Below are positions 43,082-52,310 of a stretch of DNA of 64,000 nucleotides, in pieces. The DNA is from Hymenobacter glacieicola. Lineage in GTDB: Bacteria > Bacteroidota > Bacteroidia > Cytophagales > Hymenobacteraceae. The DNA is taken from positions 372,001 to 436,000 of the forward strand of contig NZ_BMGS01000004.1 of the NCBI RefSeq assembly GCF_014640315.1. The letters run 5' to 3'. Position 1 is the stretch's first letter. Each line of letters begins with the position of its first letter. The position numbers were made by a program, and so were the translations under genes. Below the pieces are notes generated by a model. It searched no databases. It saw nothing but the letters and a program-made list of their open reading frames with translations, and was not told the DNA's origin.

Positions 43082-43528
43082 TTACACTTTAAACCCTACC
43101 CGCCTGGGGCGCTGACCGTCGAAATAGTGCAGGGCCAGCTTGTAGCTTTCAAGCTTAAAGCCGCTGATGCTGCCTACGCAGTTACGGCCGATAAGGCTTT
43201 TCTGGCGGAACTCCTCGCGGGCGTGCAGGTTACTCAGGTGCACTTCCACTACGGGCGTGCCAATGGCAGCAATGGCATCGGCCAGGGCCACGCTGGTGTG
43301 CGTGTACCCGCCGGCATTCAGCACAATGCCGTGATACGTGAAGCCTACCTCGTGCAGCTTGTCGATCAGGGCGCCTTCGTGGTTGCTTTGAAAATATTCC
43401 AGCGTGAACTGCGGAAATGCCTCGCGCAGCTCCGGCAGATAGTCCTCGAAGGAGCGGGCGCCGTAGATGCCGGGCTCGCGCTGGCCAAGCAGGTTGAGGT
43501 TGGGGCCGTTGAGCAGCAGAATGTGCAT
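43082..43528 (-). CDS. aroQ: 3-dehydroquinate dehydratase, type II
   Basis: A 148-residue type II dehydroquinase (third step of the shikimate pathway). The flexible lid and catalytic Tyr22 lie in NLLGQREPGIYG, preceded by ILLLNGPNLN; later FQSNHEGALID, NAGGYTHTSVALADA and VEVHLSN give the substrate and catalytic His residues. Length and motif order are canonical for the dodecameric enzyme. The ATG at 43528 is used, not the longer open frame to 43669. A full TACCTTTG -7 box lies at 43598-43591 on the minus strand. Confidence 0.96.
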   Translation of the reverse strand: MHILLLNGPNLNLLGQREPGIYGARSFEDYLPELREAFPQFTLEYFQSNHEGALIDKLHEVGFTYHGIVLNAGGYTHTSVALADAIAAIGTPVVEVHLSNLHAREEFRQKSLIGRNCVGSISGFKLESYKLALHYFDGQRPRRVGFKV

Positions 43529-43590
43529 AGGAGAGAAGGGGAGAAGACGCGAAGTAAGAGCTGGGCCGCCGGCCAAGCCTACCCGCGCCG

Positions 43591-43598
43591 CAAAGGTA
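43591..43598 (-). promoter_or_regulatory. -7 box TACCTTTG upstream of aroQ
   Basis: Full octamer match on the minus strand, 62 bases before the aroQ ATG; -33 TTTG not seen at the usual spacing. Confidence 0.45.
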
Positions 43599-43742
43599 GT
43601 AGCCTGTCGGAGCCGACCGAAGGGTAACGCTGATTTGCGCTGATAACGTCGAAACAGTCCGGTTAGCATGCAAGTGCTGGCACCGGGGCTGCCGACATCG
43701 TTACCTTTACCCCACCTATTTCCTTACCCACCCACGCTGCCC

Positions 43743-44645
43743 ATGTCCACCTGGTCCATTGCGCTCAAACAGTTTGAAGGCTACCTGCAGCTGGAAAAGT
43801 CCCTTTCGGCTAACTCCGTGGAAGCCTACGTGCGCGACGTGCACAAGCTGCGGCAGTACCTGGAGCTGGAAAACCTGCCGGCCACGCCCCAGCAGGTGAC
43901 TACCCGCATTCTGCGCGACTTCCTGACCTGGCTGGGTGGCCTGGGCATGACGGCTACTTCGCAGGCGCGCACGCTCTCGGGCATCAAGGCCTTCTACCGC
44001 TTCCTGATTATGGAAGATATGCTCACGCTGGACCCCACCGACACGCTGGACGCCCCCAAAACGGGCCGCAAGCTCCCCGACACGCTCAGCTACCCCGAAA
44101 TTGAGCAGGTACTCAGTGGCATCGACCTGAGCACGCCCGAGGGCACCCGCAACCGCGCCATGCTGGAAGTTCTTTACAGCTCCGGCCTGCGCGTAAGCGA
44201 GCTGACCGGCCTGCGCCTCTCGAATCTGTACGCCGACCAAGGGTTTGTGCGCGTAACGGGCAAGGGCAATAAGGAGCGGCTAGTACCCATCGGGCGCGAC
44301 GCGCTAAAGCACCTGGGCTTCTACCTGCAAGGCATCCGGGCCCACCTCGACATCAAGCCCGGCCACGAGGATACGGTGTTTCTGAACAAGCGCGGTAGCG
44401 GCCTTTCGCGGGTGATGGTGTTCAACATCATCAAGGACGCCGCGGTAAAAGCCGGCATTCAGAAAAGCATCAGCCCCCACACGTTCCGGCACAGCTTTGC
44501 TACCCACCTGATTGAGGGCGGGGCCGACCTGCGGGCCGTGCAGGAAATGCTGGGCCACGAAAGCATCACGACCACCGAAATCTACACCCACCTCGACCGG
44601 GACTACCTCCGCCAGGTGATTACGGAGTTTCATCCGCGCAGCTAG
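43743..44645 (+). CDS. xerD: Tyrosine recombinase XerD
   Basis: A 300-residue tyrosine recombinase for resolving chromosome dimers. An N-terminal SAM-like core-binding domain (QFEGYLQLEKSLSANSVEAYVRDV) is followed by the catalytic domain with Arg150 (SSGLRVSEL), Lys174 (GKGNKER), HTFRH (His246, Arg249), His272 (GHESITTTEIYTHLD) and the nucleophile Tyr281. All catalytic residues are intact. It is of housekeeping length and there are no mobile-element genes near it. XerD is preferred over XerC on overall feel only. FtsK at 47060, on the same strand 2.4 kb on, is its known functional activator at dif. Confidence 0.93.
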   Translation: MSTWSIALKQFEGYLQLEKSLSANSVEAYVRDVHKLRQYLELENLPATPQQVTTRILRDFLTWLGGLGMTATSQARTLSGIKAFYRFLIMEDMLTLDPTDTLDAPKTGRKLPDTLSYPEIEQVLSGIDLSTPEGTRNRAMLEVLYSSGLRVSELTGLRLSNLYADQGFVRVTGKGNKERLVPIGRDALKHLGFYLQGIRAHLDIKPGHEDTVFLNKRGSGLSRVMVFNIIKDAAVKAGIQKSISPHTFRHSFATHLIEGGADLRAVQEMLGHESITTTEIYTHLDRDYLRQVITEFHPRS

Positions 44646-44671
44646 CCTACCCAATGCCCCCGGGCGTTGGC

Positions 44672-45094
44672 TTATCTTACCTGGCGCTGGCAGCTGCTCA
44701 GCCACTCTACGGCCTCGTACTCATGGTCGAAAATCTGGATTTCAAACTGCGACAGGAGCCGCCTGCTGTCAGCCGCCGACCAGGTATTCACGAAGGCATC
44801 GGGTTGGGCAATGTGCGCTACGTAGCGCAGGCCGGCCTCGGCTGCTGGCGGGCCCCAGGTAGTAGCCAGCCACTCCAACGAGTCAAACCAGAGCCCTTGC
44901 AGGCGACTATTGTCATTGAGCAGGTAGGGGCAGTTCAGTTGCTTCAGCATGTCCAACCCCAGGGTAGCTCCCTGCTGGGCGTGCTCAGGGCCCACAAGCC
45001 CCGTCCAAGTTGCCCGAAGCCAATCATGCGCTTCGTCATAGTATATCTGACAAAAATCAGGGCTGCCGGGGGCAGAGAGTAAACGGTGGTACAT
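44672..45094 (-). CDS. Hypothetical STAS/SEC14-like protein
   Basis: A 140-residue protein starting MYHRLLSAPGSPDFCQIYYDEAHDWLRATWTGL. The arrangement (short beta strands, then a helix, then LLNDNSRLQGLWFDSLEWLATTW and a late AGLRYVAHI... strand) resembles small STAS or SEC14-like proteins common in Hymenobacter, in which a conserved Asn-Asp lies near a strand end. This resemblance is from recall and unchecked. It has no signal peptide. Function unknown. The ATG at 45094 is chosen; the frame extends to 45151 without sense. Confidence 0.6.
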   Translation of the reverse strand: MYHRLLSAPGSPDFCQIYYDEAHDWLRATWTGLVGPEHAQQGATLGLDMLKQLNCPYLLNDNSRLQGLWFDSLEWLATTWGPPAAEAGLRYVAHIAQPDAFVNTWSAADSRRLLSQFEIQIFDHEYEAVEWLSSCQRQVR

Positions 45095-45170
45095 AGGAAG
45101 GGGAAAATAGGGAGAAGCATATATAACGCAGCTAGAGAATCGTAAGGCCAAGGCTTAAAAAAGGAAATTT

Positions 45171-45178
45171 TAGTTTTG
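45171..45178 (+). promoter_or_regulatory. -7 box TAGTTTTG upstream of the DUF6044 gene
   Basis: Full match to TAnnTTTG, followed by CGCCGCC and 25 bases to the ATG at 45204. The -33 region has no clear TTTG. Confidence 0.45.
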
Positions 45179-45203
45179 CGCCGCCGGCACGGCCTACTGC
45201 TCT

Positions 45204-46940
45204 ATGTCTGAATATACTAGGAAATCAGGGTTTCGAATCTGGTCGGATAGTCCGCTGTTGTGGGCCGTGGTCGGGGTTCTGCTCCTGAGCTTGGTGTACG
45301 TGGCCCCGCGGGGCGCTACCTACATTCTTATCGACGATAACCTCGACACGGAGCTGGCGCCGCCCTTTGCGCTGCTGCAAGAAGGCAAAGCGCTGGATTA
45401 CCGATCGGCTACCGTGGTAGAGCGGCTCATGAACGGGTTGCCGCGCAACGCCCTGCGCCCAGGTTTGCAGCCCCTGGTAGGCCTGATGGCGCTGCTGGAC
45501 CCTTTGCCGGCCTACCTGCTGCACGAGCTGCTCGTGCGGCTGGCGGGCCTGGTAGGCATGTACCTGCTGCTGCGCCGCTACGGGTTGCCCGGGGCCGGCC
45601 GGGCCACGCTATGTGCCGCGCTGGCGCTGGCCTGGGCCGTGCTGCCTACCTACACGGCCTACGGAGTTTCCGTGTTGGGCCAGCCCTGGGTGGTGCTGGC
45701 CCTGCTGAACCTGCGCCGGGGCCGGGGCCACTGGTCTGACTGGCTGATGCTGGTAGGGTTTGCACTCTGGTCGAGCCTGGTGCTGACGGGCCTGTTCGTG
45801 CTGGCCGTGGCGGCCTTAGTGCTGATCTGGGACGCCGTTCGGTACGGCCAGGTAGCGTGGCGGCCGGTGTTGGGAGTAGGACTGCTGGCCCTGAGCTACT
45901 TGCTGGTAGAGTATCCGCTGGTGTACTCCCTGCTGATTGAGCGGCAGTTCGTCTCGCACCGGGTTGAGTTTGACTACGCCCGGCTGGCACCCGGTGGGGT
46001 AGGGGCGGGGCTAAGTGGGGCGGCCCGCTACTTCGGGCTGGGCCAGTACCACGCCGGCCTGTTTCCGCGCGCCGCACCCCTGCTGGCGGCGGGGCTGGCG
46101 TTGGCTTACCGGCCCGCCAGCCCCGCCCGGCAGCAGCTTGCTCAGCGGTTGATGCTTAGCTTGAGTATCTTGGTGGTAGTGGCTTTGTTCTGTGGTTTTT
46201 ATCCGCAGCTAATAGGGGTAGCGCAGCGGGTAGTGCCGCTGCTGCGGGCGTTTAACCTGTCTCGTATCCACTTCCTTACGCCCCTGCTGTGGTTTGGCGT
46301 GCTCGTGCTGAGTTTACGCTACCTGCCGCCTGGCCGCCTGCCCCTGGTGCTGGTGGGGCTGCAGCTGCTAATCGGGCTGGGCATGAACCCGGAGTGGACC
46401 CTGAACGTGCGCCGCCTGCTGGGCCGCCTGCCTGCCACCGAGCCTACCTACGCCGCCTACGTGGCCCCCGCGTTGTTTGCCCGCATTCAACAGGACATCC
46501 AGGCCCGTACTGGCCAACGGCCGGCGCAGTACCGGGTAGCCTGCCTGGGCTTTGCGCCGGCCGTAGCCACGCTCAACGGCTTTTACACGCTGGATGCCTA
46601 CCAGAACAACTACCCCCTACGGTACAAGCGGCAATTCCGCCCCCTGATTGCCGCCGAACTGGCCAAAAGTCCCGCCCTTCAAACCTATTTCGACGCCTGG
46701 GGTAACCGCTGTTACTTATTTTCGGCCGAGTTGGGCAAGAACTTTCGCGTAGGCGCGTTTCCGGCCCGGGTAGTAAACGAGTGGGCTTTCGATGCCCGGG
46801 CATTTCACCGGCTGGGCGGGCGCTACGTACTGTCGGCGGCCAAGCTGCGGCACCCGGCGCGCAGTGGGTTACAACTCCTGGAAAGCCGGACGGCCCCGGG
46901 GGCTTACTGGCGAATTTGGGTGTACCAAGTCCGGAACTGA
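45204..46940 (+). CDS. DUF6044 family multispan membrane protein
   Basis: A 578-residue polytopic protein with about ten helices in its first 400 residues and a soluble C-terminal part. The first extracytoplasmic loop after helix 1 is RGATYILIDDNLDTELAPPFALLQEGK, an acidic loop like those of GT-C glycosyltransferases, followed by LLHELLVRLAGLVGMYLLLRRYGLPG. The layout matches Bacteroidota DUF6044 membrane proteins. A role in surface glycan or lipid-linked sugar transfer is inferred from fold-like features only. It has a good -7 box and no close operon partner. Confidence 0.75.
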   Translation: MSEYTRKSGFRIWSDSPLLWAVVGVLLLSLVYVAPRGATYILIDDNLDTELAPPFALLQEGKALDYRSATVVERLMNGLPRNALRPGLQPLVGLMALLDPLPAYLLHELLVRLAGLVGMYLLLRRYGLPGAGRATLCAALALAWAVLPTYTAYGVSVLGQPWVVLALLNLRRGRGHWSDWLMLVGFALWSSLVLTGLFVLAVAALVLIWDAVRYGQVAWRPVLGVGLLALSYLLVEYPLVYSLLIERQFVSHRVEFDYARLAPGGVGAGLSGAARYFGLGQYHAGLFPRAAPLLAAGLALAYRPASPARQQLAQRLMLSLSILVVVALFCGFYPQLIGVAQRVVPLLRAFNLSRIHFLTPLLWFGVLVLSLRYLPPGRLPLVLVGLQLLIGLGMNPEWTLNVRRLLGRLPATEPTYAAYVAPALFARIQQDIQARTGQRPAQYRVACLGFAPAVATLNGFYTLDAYQNNYPLRYKRQFRPLIAAELAKSPALQTYFDAWGNRCYLFSAELGKNFRVGAFPARVVNEWAFDARAFHRLGGRYVLSAAKLRHPARSGLQLLESRTAPGAYWRIWVYQVRN

Positions 46941-47033
46941 CTAGCTGAGCACCTGCCTCTTGCCTGGTGTAAAGCCCATTTAATGCCGGAATTACTTCAT
47001 TGGCCGGCTACTCGGTTACTCACCGGAATTGTC

Positions 47034-47041
47034 TAGATTTG
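47034..47041 (+). promoter_or_regulatory. -7 box TAGATTTG upstream of ftsK
   Basis: Full match, 18 bases before the ftsK ATG at 47060; the -33 region has no clear TTTG at the normal distance. Confidence 0.5.
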
Positions 47042-47059
47042 GTCTTTGGCGTGTCTCTA

Positions 47060-50000
47060 ATGGCTAAAAATACCTACAAGCAATCCTCCTCCGCGGCTCC
47101 GGGCCGTACCAACGAGCCCCGGCCCGTGAGCGAGCCGCGCGCGGCCCGCAACCCGTCTTCCCGCCCTGCTGAACCCGAGCCTTCGCGTCGGAACGAGCCC
47201 GCTGCCCGCTCACCTCGGCCAGCGGCTCCCAAAGCGCCACGCAAACCCCTGAAGCTGCCCGTCGTGAACCTGAGCGGGCTGTTTGGCTTTCTGCGCGACC
47301 GGCGGTTTCAGCTGTTCCTGGGCTTTTTCTTCCTGATCGGGTCCATCTACCTGACCATTGCCTTTATTTCCTTCCTGTTTACGGGCCACGCCGATCAGAG
47401 CGTGACGGAAACCGTGGGCCGCACCCCACTTAAGGAAGCGGGTCAGGAAACGGGCAACTGGCTGGGCCTGATTGGGGCGCTGCTGGCGCAATTCCTGATT
47501 CAGAAGGGCTTTGGCGTGGCGGCCTTCGCGGCCATTCCCATCGTTTTTTTCATCGGCTACAAAATTGTGTTCCGCCGCGCCGGGGTTTCCTTTACCTATG
47601 TTCTGGCGCTGTGCCTGTTTACCATGCTCTGGCTCAGTGTATTGCTGGGCTACGTGGTGCTCACCATTCAGAGTCCCGATGTAGACCCCAACTTGGCGCA
47701 CAGCCTCGACTTTTTGTGCGGGGGCGTGGGCTACGAAACGGCCTACTGGCTCGATAGCCTCATTGGCTGGGGTACGGTGCTACTGCTGGCTTTCCTGCTG
47801 ATTTCCTTCGTGGTGTTCTTCTTTAACGTAACCAGCCTGAACCTAAACCTGCGCCGGAGCGCCGGTGAGGAAGAGGACGAGGCCGAAGATGAGGAGCCCG
47901 CGTACGCCCCGGCCCGTCGGGCCCCGGCTTCTGCTTTTGCCAGTGCCGTTGAACCGCAGGATGAGGAGGAAAAGGATGACTCGCTGGGCATTACCCTTAA
48001 GCGGGTGGGGCCGTTGGCTGCCGCAGCACCCACTGAGGATGAGCTGGACGAGGAAGACGAACTCCCAACCCAGCCCCTGCGCACCGGCCCGGTAGCGGCT
48101 CCGGTAATGAGCCCACCCACCAGCATGGCGGCCAGCACCGCCGCCACAGTAGGTGCTGGTGGCTTAGCGGCCGCTACGGCCCTGCCCCTTAGCGTAACTA
48201 CCGGCGCTGGCTCGTCCCTGACGGGGGCTGCCGCGGCCGCTTTGACCACTGCCGCCCCAGCTAGTGGCCCCAGCTTCTCGGTTGAGATACCCACAGCGGA
48301 AGTGGCGCCCCAGCCGGCGCCGACAGTGGTGTCCTCTGTGCCTACCCCGCTCTCCCTGGCCGACTTGGTGGACGACGATACGCCGCTGCCGGCTCCCTCG
48401 GCCCCGGCTGCGCCCTTGGTTGCCGCAGCCCCTGTAGTGTCCGCTGGCTTGTCGTTTGAGGTGGAAGATGCTACTACCTCTTCCCACGAGCTGGACCCCT
48501 CCGCCGGCGCCGACATGGCCACCATTGCCGAGGAAAATGAGGCAGAGGAGGTCATGCCCACCGGCGAATACGACCCTACCCTCGACCTGCCCCGCTACCA
48601 GTATCCTACCCTTGAACTACTGAATGACTACGGAGTAGCTAAAGCTCAGGTAACTAAGGAGGAACTGGAAGCCAACAAGGACCGGATTGTAGAAACGCTG
48701 GGCCATTACGGCATTAACATCGCCAGCATCAAGGCCACCATCGGACCCACCGTTACGCTCTATGAAATTGTGCCCGACGCCGGGGTGCGCATCTCCAAAA
48801 TCAAGAGCCTGGAGGACGATATTGCCCTGAGCCTCGCGGCCCTGGGTATCCGCATTATTGCCCCGATTCCGGGTAAGGGTACCATTGGTATTGAGGTGCC
48901 GAACGCCAAAAAGGAAATGGTGAGCATCCGTTCGGTATTCAACACCGACAAGTTCATCGGCACCGAAATGGACTTGCCCATTGCCTTCGGGCGCACCATC
49001 ACCAACGAAGTGTTCGTGGTGGATTTGGCCAAGATGCCCCACCTGCTGATGGCCGGTGCTACGGGCCAGGGCAAGTCGGTGGGCCTGAACGTGATTCTGG
49101 CTTCCCTGCTCTACAAGCGCCACCCCAGCCAGCTCAAGTTCGTGCTCGTCGACCCCAAGAAGGTGGAACTGAGCATCTTCAACAAGATTGAGCGTCACTT
49201 CCTAGCCAAGCTGCCCGACACCGAGGAGCCCATCATCACCGACACCAAGAAAGTAGTAAACACGCTCAACTCTTTGTGCATGGAAATGGATCGGCGCTAC
49301 GACCTGCTCAAGGACGCCGGCTGCCGCAACCTCAAGGAGTACAACCGCAAGTTTGTGGAGCGCCGCCTCAACCCCAAGAAGGGCCACCGCTACATGCCCT
49401 TCATTGTGCTGGTGATTGACGAGCTGGCCGACCTGATGATGACGGCCGGCAAGGAGGTAGAAACCCCCATTGCCCGCCTGGCCCAGCTGGCCCGCGCCAT
49501 TGGTATTCACCTGATTGTGGCTACCCAGCGCCCCTCCGTGAACGTTATTACGGGTATCATTAAGGCCAACTTCCCCTGCCGAATTTCTTTCAAGGTGACC
49601 AGCAAAATCGACTCCCGCACCATTCTAGACGCCGGCGGGGCCGATCAGTTGATCGGGCAGGGCGACATGCTCATTTCCCAGGGCTCCGACATCATTCGGG
49701 TGCAGTGCGCCTTTATTGACACGCCCGAGGTGGACCGCCTCTGCGACTTTGTGGGCGAGCAGCAGGGCTACCCCGATGCTTATCACCTGCCGGAAGTGGT
49801 AGGGGAAAGCGGGGGCGGCAACGATGCCGAGGACTTCGACCCGGCCCAGCGCGACTCCATGTTCGAGGAAGCGGCCCGTGTTATCGTCACGCACCAACAG
49901 GGTAGCACCTCCCTATTGCAGCGCCGCCTGAAGCTGGGCTACAACCGCGCCGGCCGATTAATCGACCAATTGGAACACGCCGGCATCGTCGGACCGTTTG

Positions 50001-50077
50001 AAGGCAGTAAGGCCCGCGAGGTTCTGATTCCGGACGAATACAGTTTGGAACAGTTGTTGAATACCCTGCCCCGGTAG
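47060..50077 (+). CDS. ftsK: DNA translocase FtsK/SpoIIIE
   Basis: A 1005-residue septum-located DNA pump that moves chromosome DNA during division and activates XerCD at dif. The N-terminus is a Pro/Ser/Ala-rich linker, then four or five membrane helices (~95-260), a long acidic Ala/Pro-rich linker (~275-520), the FtsK alpha/beta motor with Walker A GATGQGKS (666-673) and Walker B FIVLVIDELADLMM (around Asp787), and a C-terminal winged-helix gamma domain (VTHQQGSTSLLQRRLKLGYNRAGRLIDQLE) that reads KOPS-type sites. The ATG at 47060 (MAKNTYKQ) is preferred to the longer frame from 47000, and a -7 box lies just before it. Confidence 0.97.
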   Translation: MAKNTYKQSSSAAPGRTNEPRPVSEPRAARNPSSRPAEPEPSRRNEPAARSPRPAAPKAPRKPLKLPVVNLSGLFGFLRDRRFQLFLGFFFLIGSIYLTIAFISFLFTGHADQSVTETVGRTPLKEAGQETGNWLGLIGALLAQFLIQKGFGVAAFAAIPIVFFIGYKIVFRRAGVSFTYVLALCLFTMLWLSVLLGYVVLTIQSPDVDPNLAHSLDFLCGGVGYETAYWLDSLIGWGTVLLLAFLLISFVVFFFNVTSLNLNLRRSAGEEEDEAEDEEPAYAPARRAPASAFASAVEPQDEEEKDDSLGITLKRVGPLAAAAPTEDELDEEDELPTQPLRTGPVAAPVMSPPTSMAASTAATVGAGGLAAATALPLSVTTGAGSSLTGAAAAALTTAAPASGPSFSVEIPTAEVAPQPAPTVVSSVPTPLSLADLVDDDTPLPAPSAPAAPLVAAAPVVSAGLSFEVEDATTSSHELDPSAGADMATIAEENEAEEVMPTGEYDPTLDLPRYQYPTLELLNDYGVAKAQVTKEELEANKDRIVETLGHYGINIASIKATIGPTVTLYEIVPDAGVRISKIKSLEDDIALSLAALGIRIIAPIPGKGTIGIEVPNAKKEMVSIRSVFNTDKFIGTEMDLPIAFGRTITNEVFVVDLAKMPHLLMAGATGQGKSVGLNVILASLLYKRHPSQLKFVLVDPKKVELSIFNKIERHFLAKLPDTEEPIITDTKKVVNTLNSLCMEMDRRYDLLKDAGCRNLKEYNRKFVERRLNPKKGHRYMPFIVLVIDELADLMMTAGKEVETPIARLAQLARAIGIHLIVATQRPSVNVITGIIKANFPCRISFKVTSKIDSRTILDAGGADQLIGQGDMLISQGSDIIRVQCAFIDTPEVDRLCDFVGEQQGYPDAYHLPEVVGESGGGNDAEDFDPAQRDSMFEEAARVIVTHQQGSTSLLQRRLKLGYNRAGRLIDQLEHAGIVGPFEGSKAREVLIPDEYSLEQLLNTLPR

Positions 50078-50196
50078 GAGTTCATCCTCGAAACCCGGCG
50101 CGTGAACTTTGTTTTATACTTTTATGCGCTGCGGTTAAACTTTATCGGAGTTCTGCGCTCTTACAGTACGCTCTCCACCACCACCTCTCTTTTGCA

Positions 50197-50841
50197 ATGA
50201 AAAAATATCTCGCCCTGCTCGCCCTGTCCGTGTCGCTGACTTCTGTCGCCACGGCGCAGCAGGACCCCAAAGCGGGTAAGATCCTGGATCAGATGAGCGC
50301 CAAGTACCAGGCCATGAAGGCCTTCAAGGCGACGTTTACCCAAACCCTCGAAAACGACGCGGCCAAGGTAAAGGAAAACCTAAGCGGCGACATCACCGTG
50401 AGCGGTCAGAAGTTTCGGCTGAAAATGAGCGGCCAGGAGGTCATCAACAACGGCCAGACCATGTGGACCTACATGAAGGCTGAAAACGAGGTGAACATCT
50501 CGGACTACGAGCCCGAAGACCAGGAAATCTCGCCCTCCCAGATCTACACCCTCTACAAAAAAGGCTACAAGTACGCCTACGTGCAGGAAGCCAAGGAAGG
50601 TGGCGAGCTGGTTGATGTTATCGAACTCTCGCCCGAGGACCGGAACAACCCCGTGTACAAGGTGCGCCTGAAAGTAGGTAAGACGGATAAGGCCGTGAAA
50701 AGCTGGCAGATGTTCAAGAAGAACGGCAACCGCTACACCTACAAAATCAGCAAGTTCCAGCCCAACGTACCGGTAGATGCTACCACCTTCAACTTCGACA
50801 AAGCCAAGTACAAAGGCGTGAAGGTGATTGACCTACGCTAA
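50197..50841 (+). CDS. LolA-like outer-membrane lipoprotein carrier protein
   Basis: A 214-residue periplasmic protein (signal MKKYLALLALSVSLTSVATAQ) of the LolA fold, which carries lipoproteins from the inner to the outer membrane. Features: AGKILDQMSAKYQAMKAFKATFTQTLEN at the start, then GDITVSGQKFRLKMSGQEVINNGQTMWTYMKAENEVNISDYEP, the beta-half-barrel pattern with the conserved Gln-Thr-x-Trp segment. Bacteroidota LolA proteins look like this. It is followed by a good hairpin terminator and lies 119 bases after ftsK, with which it may or may not be co-transcribed; the order FtsK-LolA is seen in other genomes too. Confidence 0.88.
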   Translation: MKKYLALLALSVSLTSVATAQQDPKAGKILDQMSAKYQAMKAFKATFTQTLENDAAKVKENLSGDITVSGQKFRLKMSGQEVINNGQTMWTYMKAENEVNISDYEPEDQEISPSQIYTLYKKGYKYAYVQEAKEGGELVDVIELSPEDRNNPVYKVRLKVGKTDKAVKSWQMFKKNGNRYTYKISKFQPNVPVDATTFNFDKAKYKGVKVIDLR

Positions 50842-50859
50842 CGCCAGCCCAATTGTACA

Positions 50860-50904
50860 ACCGGCCCGCTTCTGCGCTCTGCAGAGGCGGGTCGGTTTAT
50901 TTTT
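50860..50904 (+). terminator. Intrinsic terminator of lolA
   Basis: ACCGGCCCGC pairs with GCGGGTCGGT (one G-U pair) around an inner TCTGC/GCAGA hairpin, then TTTATTTTT. Confidence 0.85.
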
Positions 50905-50986
50905 ATGTTTTGGCTCTCATGCGCGTCCCGCTTTGCCTATCTTCCCTGCTTTAGTAATATTTTCTATATACTCTGGTAGAACTGCT

Positions 50987-52270
50987 ATGCAGGAAGACTT
51001 TCTCCACTACGTGTGGCAACATCAATACTTTAGCAAAACAGACTTACGAACGGAAGACGGGCAGCCCGTAACTGTGCTCCGGCCTGGGCAGCGCAACTCC
51101 GATGCCGGCCCTGATTTTTTGAATGCCCGCGTGCAGCTCGGAGAGGTAGAGTGGAACGGGGCGGTTGAAATTCACATCCGGGCTTCCGACTGGCACCGCC
51201 ACCAGCACCAAACGGACCAGAAGTATGATCAGGTAGTGTTGCACGTCGTGTACGCGGCCGACGCGCCGGTGGAGCGAACCAACGGCTCCGTGGTGCCGGC
51301 CCTGGCGCTGGCCCCGCGCCTGGAGCCTGGCCTGCTGGCGGCTTACGAACGGCTGCGCGACCAGCCCCACGAGGTGGTGCTGCCCTGCGCCCCTTTGCTG
51401 CCACAGGTAATGGAGCTGACCCGCACCATGATGACCAGCCGCACCCTGCTGGAGCGGATAGAACAAAAGGCGGAAGCTTTGCTGAGTGTCTTTCAGCAGC
51501 AGGGGCAAGATTGGGAAGCTACTGTCTGGCATGGGCTAGCCGCGGCCTTTGGCTTCCAGAAAAACACGGAGCCCATGGCCCGCCTGGCTAAAGCTCTGCC
51601 CCTGGCCGTGATTCGCCGCCACCGCCACGATGCGCGGCAACTGGCGGCGCTGGTGTTCGGGCAGGCCGGGTTTCTGGAGGAGGAAATGCAAGGCGATGCG
51701 TATGCCCGGGAGCTGCAGCAGGAGTTTGCGTTTCTGCGCCACAAGTACAACCTGAGCGGCACCGCCCTGGCTTCCCACGACTGGAATTTCCTGCGCTTGC
51801 GCCCCGCTAACTTTCCTACCGTGCGCCTGGCCCAGCTCGTGAGCCTGCTGCATGCCCGTCCTACCGTATTTGACGCCCTGCAAACGGCCCGGAGCGTGCG
51901 GGCATTAGAAGATTTTTTTACAACCCCACTGCCCGAGTACTGGCAAAACCATTCGCGGCCCGGGCGCCCCGGTAAGGTAGCCGCGCTGGGGCGCAGCAGC
52001 ATTCATTTGTTAATCACGAACTTGGTAGTGCCCCTGCGGGTCGCATTTGCCCAGTACGTGGGCAACCCGGAACTGGTTGAAGCAGCCGTGTCGTTGTTGG
52101 AAGAGCTGCCCGCCGAGCACAACCATCTGACCGACGCCTACGCGGCCGCTACCTTCCGCAATGCTACGGCCGCTGATTCTCAGGGGTTGCTGGCCTTGCA
52201 CCGGGGCTACTGCGCCCCGCGCCGCTGCGTGGAGTGTGCCATTGGGGCTAGTATCTTGCGGCGGCGCTAG
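50987..52270 (+). CDS. DUF2851 family protein
   Basis: A 427-residue soluble protein of the DUF2851 family. MQEDFLHYVWQHQYFSKTDLRTEDGQPVTVLRPGQRNSDAGPDFLNARVQL is the family's hallmark start, followed by EWNGAVEIHIRASDWHRHQHQTDQKYDQVVLHVVY with clustered Asp, His and Glu residues that look like a nuclease-like active site. The C-terminus carries a Cys-rich CAPRRCVECAIG motif that may bind a metal. I infer but cannot show a DNA/RNA-processing role. The ATG at 50987 is used; the frame extends back to 50828 without similarity. Confidence 0.87.
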   Translation: MQEDFLHYVWQHQYFSKTDLRTEDGQPVTVLRPGQRNSDAGPDFLNARVQLGEVEWNGAVEIHIRASDWHRHQHQTDQKYDQVVLHVVYAADAPVERTNGSVVPALALAPRLEPGLLAAYERLRDQPHEVVLPCAPLLPQVMELTRTMMTSRTLLERIEQKAEALLSVFQQQGQDWEATVWHGLAAAFGFQKNTEPMARLAKALPLAVIRRHRHDARQLAALVFGQAGFLEEEMQGDAYARELQQEFAFLRHKYNLSGTALASHDWNFLRLRPANFPTVRLAQLVSLLHARPTVFDALQTARSVRALEDFFTTPLPEYWQNHSRPGRPGKVAALGRSSIHLLITNLVVPLRVAFAQYVGNPELVEAAVSLLEELPAEHNHLTDAYAAATFRNATAADSQGLLALHRGYCAPRRCVECAIGASILRRR

Positions 52271-52310
52271 CACTGCTGTTAGCGGCTTACCCGTTTGCTT
52301 TTAACCCTTC

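Noticed and set aside
43743-44645. Integrase of a mobile element
   Set aside because: The recombinase has XerD length and motifs, no att-like repeats, tRNA gene or cargo genes are near, and ftsK is close by.
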